This document shows, in pieces, positions 61,902 to 64,000 of a DNA stretch of 64,000 bases (positions within the stretch are counted from its first letter, which is position 1; every line of letters starts with the position of its first letter). Below the pieces are notes generated by a model, which saw only the letters and a program-made list of their open reading frames with translations, ran no database searches and had not been told where the DNA came from. The position numbers were made by a program, and so were the translations under genes. The DNA is from Sphingorhabdus sp. 109 (GTDB lineage: Bacteria > Pseudomonadota > Alphaproteobacteria > Sphingomonadales > Sphingomonadaceae). The DNA is taken from contig NZ_LR732707.1 of NCBI RefSeq assembly GCF_902506555.1, positions 1,364,804 through 1,428,803 on the forward strand. The letters run 5' to 3'.

Positions 61902-63827
61902 TCAGGACGCCTTGTCCAGATTGCCCTCATTGTCCCGGCCGTGGTCAAATTCCGGCACCAGCGACTTTAGAGTGTCAATCGCACGGTCGGGATCACGACA
62001 ATCCAGCAGGTCATCGATCAGCGCGTCCAGCATGTCCTGAGAAAGAAATGTTTCATGCGCTTTCATAATCCGCGGATGCAGGGTTTTTTGCGGGTCGTTG
62101 CCGATGATCAGCTCTTCATAGAGCTTTTCGCCGGGGCGTAGCCCCACTTCGACAATTTCAATATCGCCGTCGGGATTGGTCTCGTTGCGAACCGTCAAAC
62201 CGGAGAGCCGCACCAATGTTTCGGCAAGGTCTTGGATTTTCACCAGCTTGCCCATGTCCAGCACAAAAACTTCTCCGCCCTTGGCCATGCCGGCCGCCTG
62301 GATCACCAGTTGCGCCGCCTCGGGGATGGTCATGAAATAGCGGGTGACTTTGCGATCGGTCAGGGTGATCGGGCCGCCCTGCTCGATCTGCTTGCGGAAA
62401 AGCGGTACGACGGAGCCGCTGGAGCCCAGGACATTGCCGAAACGCACCATGGAGAATCTGGTGTCGTCTGCACCGTCGGCAAAATTCTGGACTATCTGTT
62501 CGGCAGCCCGCTTGGTCGCCCCCATGACATTGGTCGGGCGCACAGCCTTGTCGGTGCTGATCAGGATGAAATCCTTGACCTTGGTAGCTTTTGCAGCGGC
62601 AGCCAGAGCTTTTGTTCCCAATATATTGTTGCGGATGCCTTCGATAGGATTGGCCTCGACCAGCGGTACATGCTTGTAAGCGGCGGCATGGAAAACGGTG
62701 TCAGGCTTCCACAGGCCGAGTATTTCATCCAGCCTTTTGGTATCGACGACCGAACCGAGAACGGGGATCAGTTCCAGATTCACCGCAGCCTGACTGGCAA
62801 CGAGTTTTTTCAGTTCCTTCTCGATTTCATAAAGCGCGAATTCGGAGATATCCAGCATCACCAGGCGACGGGCACCCGATCTCGCGATCTGCCGGCACAA
62901 CTCACCCCCGATTGATCCACCGGCCCCCGTAACCAATACCGTCTTTCCGACAATCGTCCGCCCGAACAGCAGTTCATTGGGCTTGACCGGTTCACGTCCG
63001 AGCAAATCTTCAATTTCCAGTTCGCGAATATCACTGAAGGCGATTTTTCCGGAGATTATTTCCTGCATGTTCGGCAATGTCTGGACATGCACCGTGAACT
63101 CGCGGACCTGGTCGACGATTGCCCGGCGCTTTCTCCGGCTGATCCGCGGCAGGGCGAGCAGAATGTCGGTGATTTCATATTTGCGGATCAGATCAGGAAG
63201 ATGACCGCTCCAGAAGACCTTGTCGCCATCCAGCCGCTGTCCATTCAGCCGGTGATCGTCATCAATATAGCCGCGAAGCCGCATGGCGGGTTCCGACCGC
63301 ATTGATGCCGCTAATTGCTGGCCGGCACTGCCTGCTCCGTAGATCAGTACGTTTCTTACCACACCGGCGAACCTGTTCCGGCCGAGGATATCGACCATGA
63401 GATAGCGTCCGGCGACCCTGGAAAAGCCGACAAGGATGAAAAATACCACTGGCTGGATGAGCCCGATGGTCCGTGGCACACCGTCCATTCCGGCAACCGC
63501 AAATGCAATGGCCGTCACCACTGAATAGAATGCGAATGCACGCACCAATGTTCGCATCATGCCGGTACCGGCATAGCGGAAAATGGCATTATATACGCCA
63601 CTCAGAATAAAAATCGGGATCATCAGCAACAGGCAGACCAGCACGGTTTTCTGAATGGCGATATCCCACAAGACCCAGACACCGATGCGCAGGGAATAAG
63701 CGATCCAGATCGACTGCACGCAAAGCAAGACGTCCAGCAAAAGTACGATTGCTCTTTTTTTCCATCGTGACAGCTGGGCTATTCTTTCCAGCAACGACGT
63801 TATGACGGCTGTGACATTCTCGATCAT
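61902..63827 (-). CDS. CapD/WbpM-type nucleotide-sugar dehydratase/epimerase
   Basis: About 641 residues. Four hydrophobic segments in the first 150 residues, a CoA-binding-like domain (VLIYGAGSAGQQLAASM), then an SDR domain with GAGGSIGGELCRQI, FHAAAYKHVPLVE and STDKAVRPTNVMGATKRAAE (the WbpM-class active-site region). It would make a UDP-4-keto-6-deoxy sugar for polysaccharide. ATG 63827 follows a GAGAG site; the frame to 63911 adds an unneeded N-terminus. It may supply a precursor for the exopolysaccharide locus or a separate glycan; it is 30 kb away. Confidence 0.93.
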   Translation of the reverse strand: MIENVTAVITSLLERIAQLSRWKKRAIVLLLDVLLCVQSIWIAYSLRIGVWVLWDIAIQKTVLVCLLLMIPIFILSGVYNAIFRYAGTGMMRTLVRAFAFYSVVTAIAFAVAGMDGVPRTIGLIQPVVFFILVGFSRVAGRYLMVDILGRNRFAGVVRNVLIYGAGSAGQQLAASMRSEPAMRLRGYIDDDHRLNGQRLDGDKVFWSGHLPDLIRKYEITDILLALPRISRRKRRAIVDQVREFTVHVQTLPNMQEIISGKIAFSDIRELEIEDLLGREPVKPNELLFGRTIVGKTVLVTGAGGSIGGELCRQIARSGARRLVMLDISEFALYEIEKELKKLVASQAAVNLELIPVLGSVVDTKRLDEILGLWKPDTVFHAAAYKHVPLVEANPIEGIRNNILGTKALAAAAKATKVKDFILISTDKAVRPTNVMGATKRAAEQIVQNFADGADDTRFSMVRFGNVLGSSGSVVPLFRKQIEQGGPITLTDRKVTRYFMTIPEAAQLVIQAAGMAKGGEVFVLDMGKLVKIQDLAETLVRLSGLTVRNETNPDGDIEIVEVGLRPGEKLYEELIIGNDPQKTLHPRIMKAHETFLSQDMLDALIDDLLDCRDPDRAIDTLKSLVPEFDHGRDNEGNLDKAS

Positions 63828-64000
63828 GTGGCTCTCAAAGCTGGCTTTTGGATTCTTGAAGCTGCAACGCCGAAACAGGCATTTACCCAACAGGCGCTGT
63901 TTAGCCAACAACTTAAAGCAACTAATATTCTGTTATCCAAAAGACGGCAGTGCCTCTCTGCCCAACCAGCCAGAAACCTGAAATTATGCAGATCAAACTG
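63828..64000. other. Upstream region at the window edge
   Basis: 173 bases upstream of the CapD-like gene. An AT-rich stretch near 63905-63945 could hold its promoter. No gene seen. Confidence 0.35.

Noticed and set aside
1-64000. CRISPR arrays, rRNA genes or complete tRNA genes
   Set aside because: No regularly spaced repeats or rRNA-like stretches were noticed; the only tRNA sequence is the partial tRNA-Lys at 1796-1840.

Overview
The window looks like a chromosomal segment of an alphaproteobacterium, most likely of the Sphingomonadales. I infer this from family content, not from a marker gene: a DUF5818-type small protein, a CC0125/CC1285-type lipoprotein, a coupled TamA/TamB operon, a long sphingomonad-style TonB-dependent receptor and an alphaproteobacterial tRNA-Lys 3' end. 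By eye most of the DNA is GC-rich, while about 400-1800 is clearly richer in AT.

Layout. 1-1840 is the end of an integrative element: a nested hairpin, a small DUF5818-like gene, a P4-type tyrosine integrase and a 45-bp tRNA-Lys(TTT) 3' fragment that marks the attachment site. 2.6-17 kb holds an O-acyltransferase, an M24 peptidase, a TonB-dependent receptor and a translationally coupled tamA-tamB-lipoprotein-yihY operon. 17.4-32.1 kb is an exopolysaccharide locus: a soluble hybrid histidine kinase broken by a one-base frameshift, a fused GT26/phosphoglycosyl transferase, Wzx, three glycosyltransferases, Wzy, Wzz and Wza, followed by an H-NOX gas sensor and a sigma-54 activator. 32.1-44.1 kb carries an OmpR-type two-component system, a TPR-CHAT protein, a CsgG-like/SH3 secreted protein and a Slam (type XI secretion) protein with a giant FecR/triple-barrel candidate cargo. 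44.3-50.8 kb holds two unlike L,D-transpeptidases, small lipoprotein and host-attachment genes, a CoA-transferase, an orphan LptB-like ATPase and a Usp protein. 50.9-58.9 kb has three winged-helix/TPR proteins, a PAS-only membrane protein, a tandem PilZ protein and two secreted proteins. 59.5-63.8 kb has Mpl-like and LdcA-like peptidoglycan-recycling genes and a CapD/WbpM-type dehydratase.

Two regulatory circuits stand out. (1) Four sigma-54 (-24/-12) promoters lie in the two divergent intergenic regions of the exopolysaccharide locus. Each region has a central inverted repeat, TTCGCA-N3-TGCGAA (one mismatch in the second copy), about 70-94 bp from each promoter. With H-NOX, the LuxO/NtrC-like activator and a kinase ending in REC and Hpt domains, this suggests a nitric-oxide-responsive phosphorelay controlling polysaccharide production. 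(2) A repeated element (TGTCAY-N15-TGTAAC on the minus strand) lies 63-72 bp upstream of three operons near the OmpR-type system. This suggests one regulon made of the two-component system, the CsgG/SH3 protein and the Slam/cargo pair.

All calls come from reading the sequence. No database search, structure prediction or motif scan was run.
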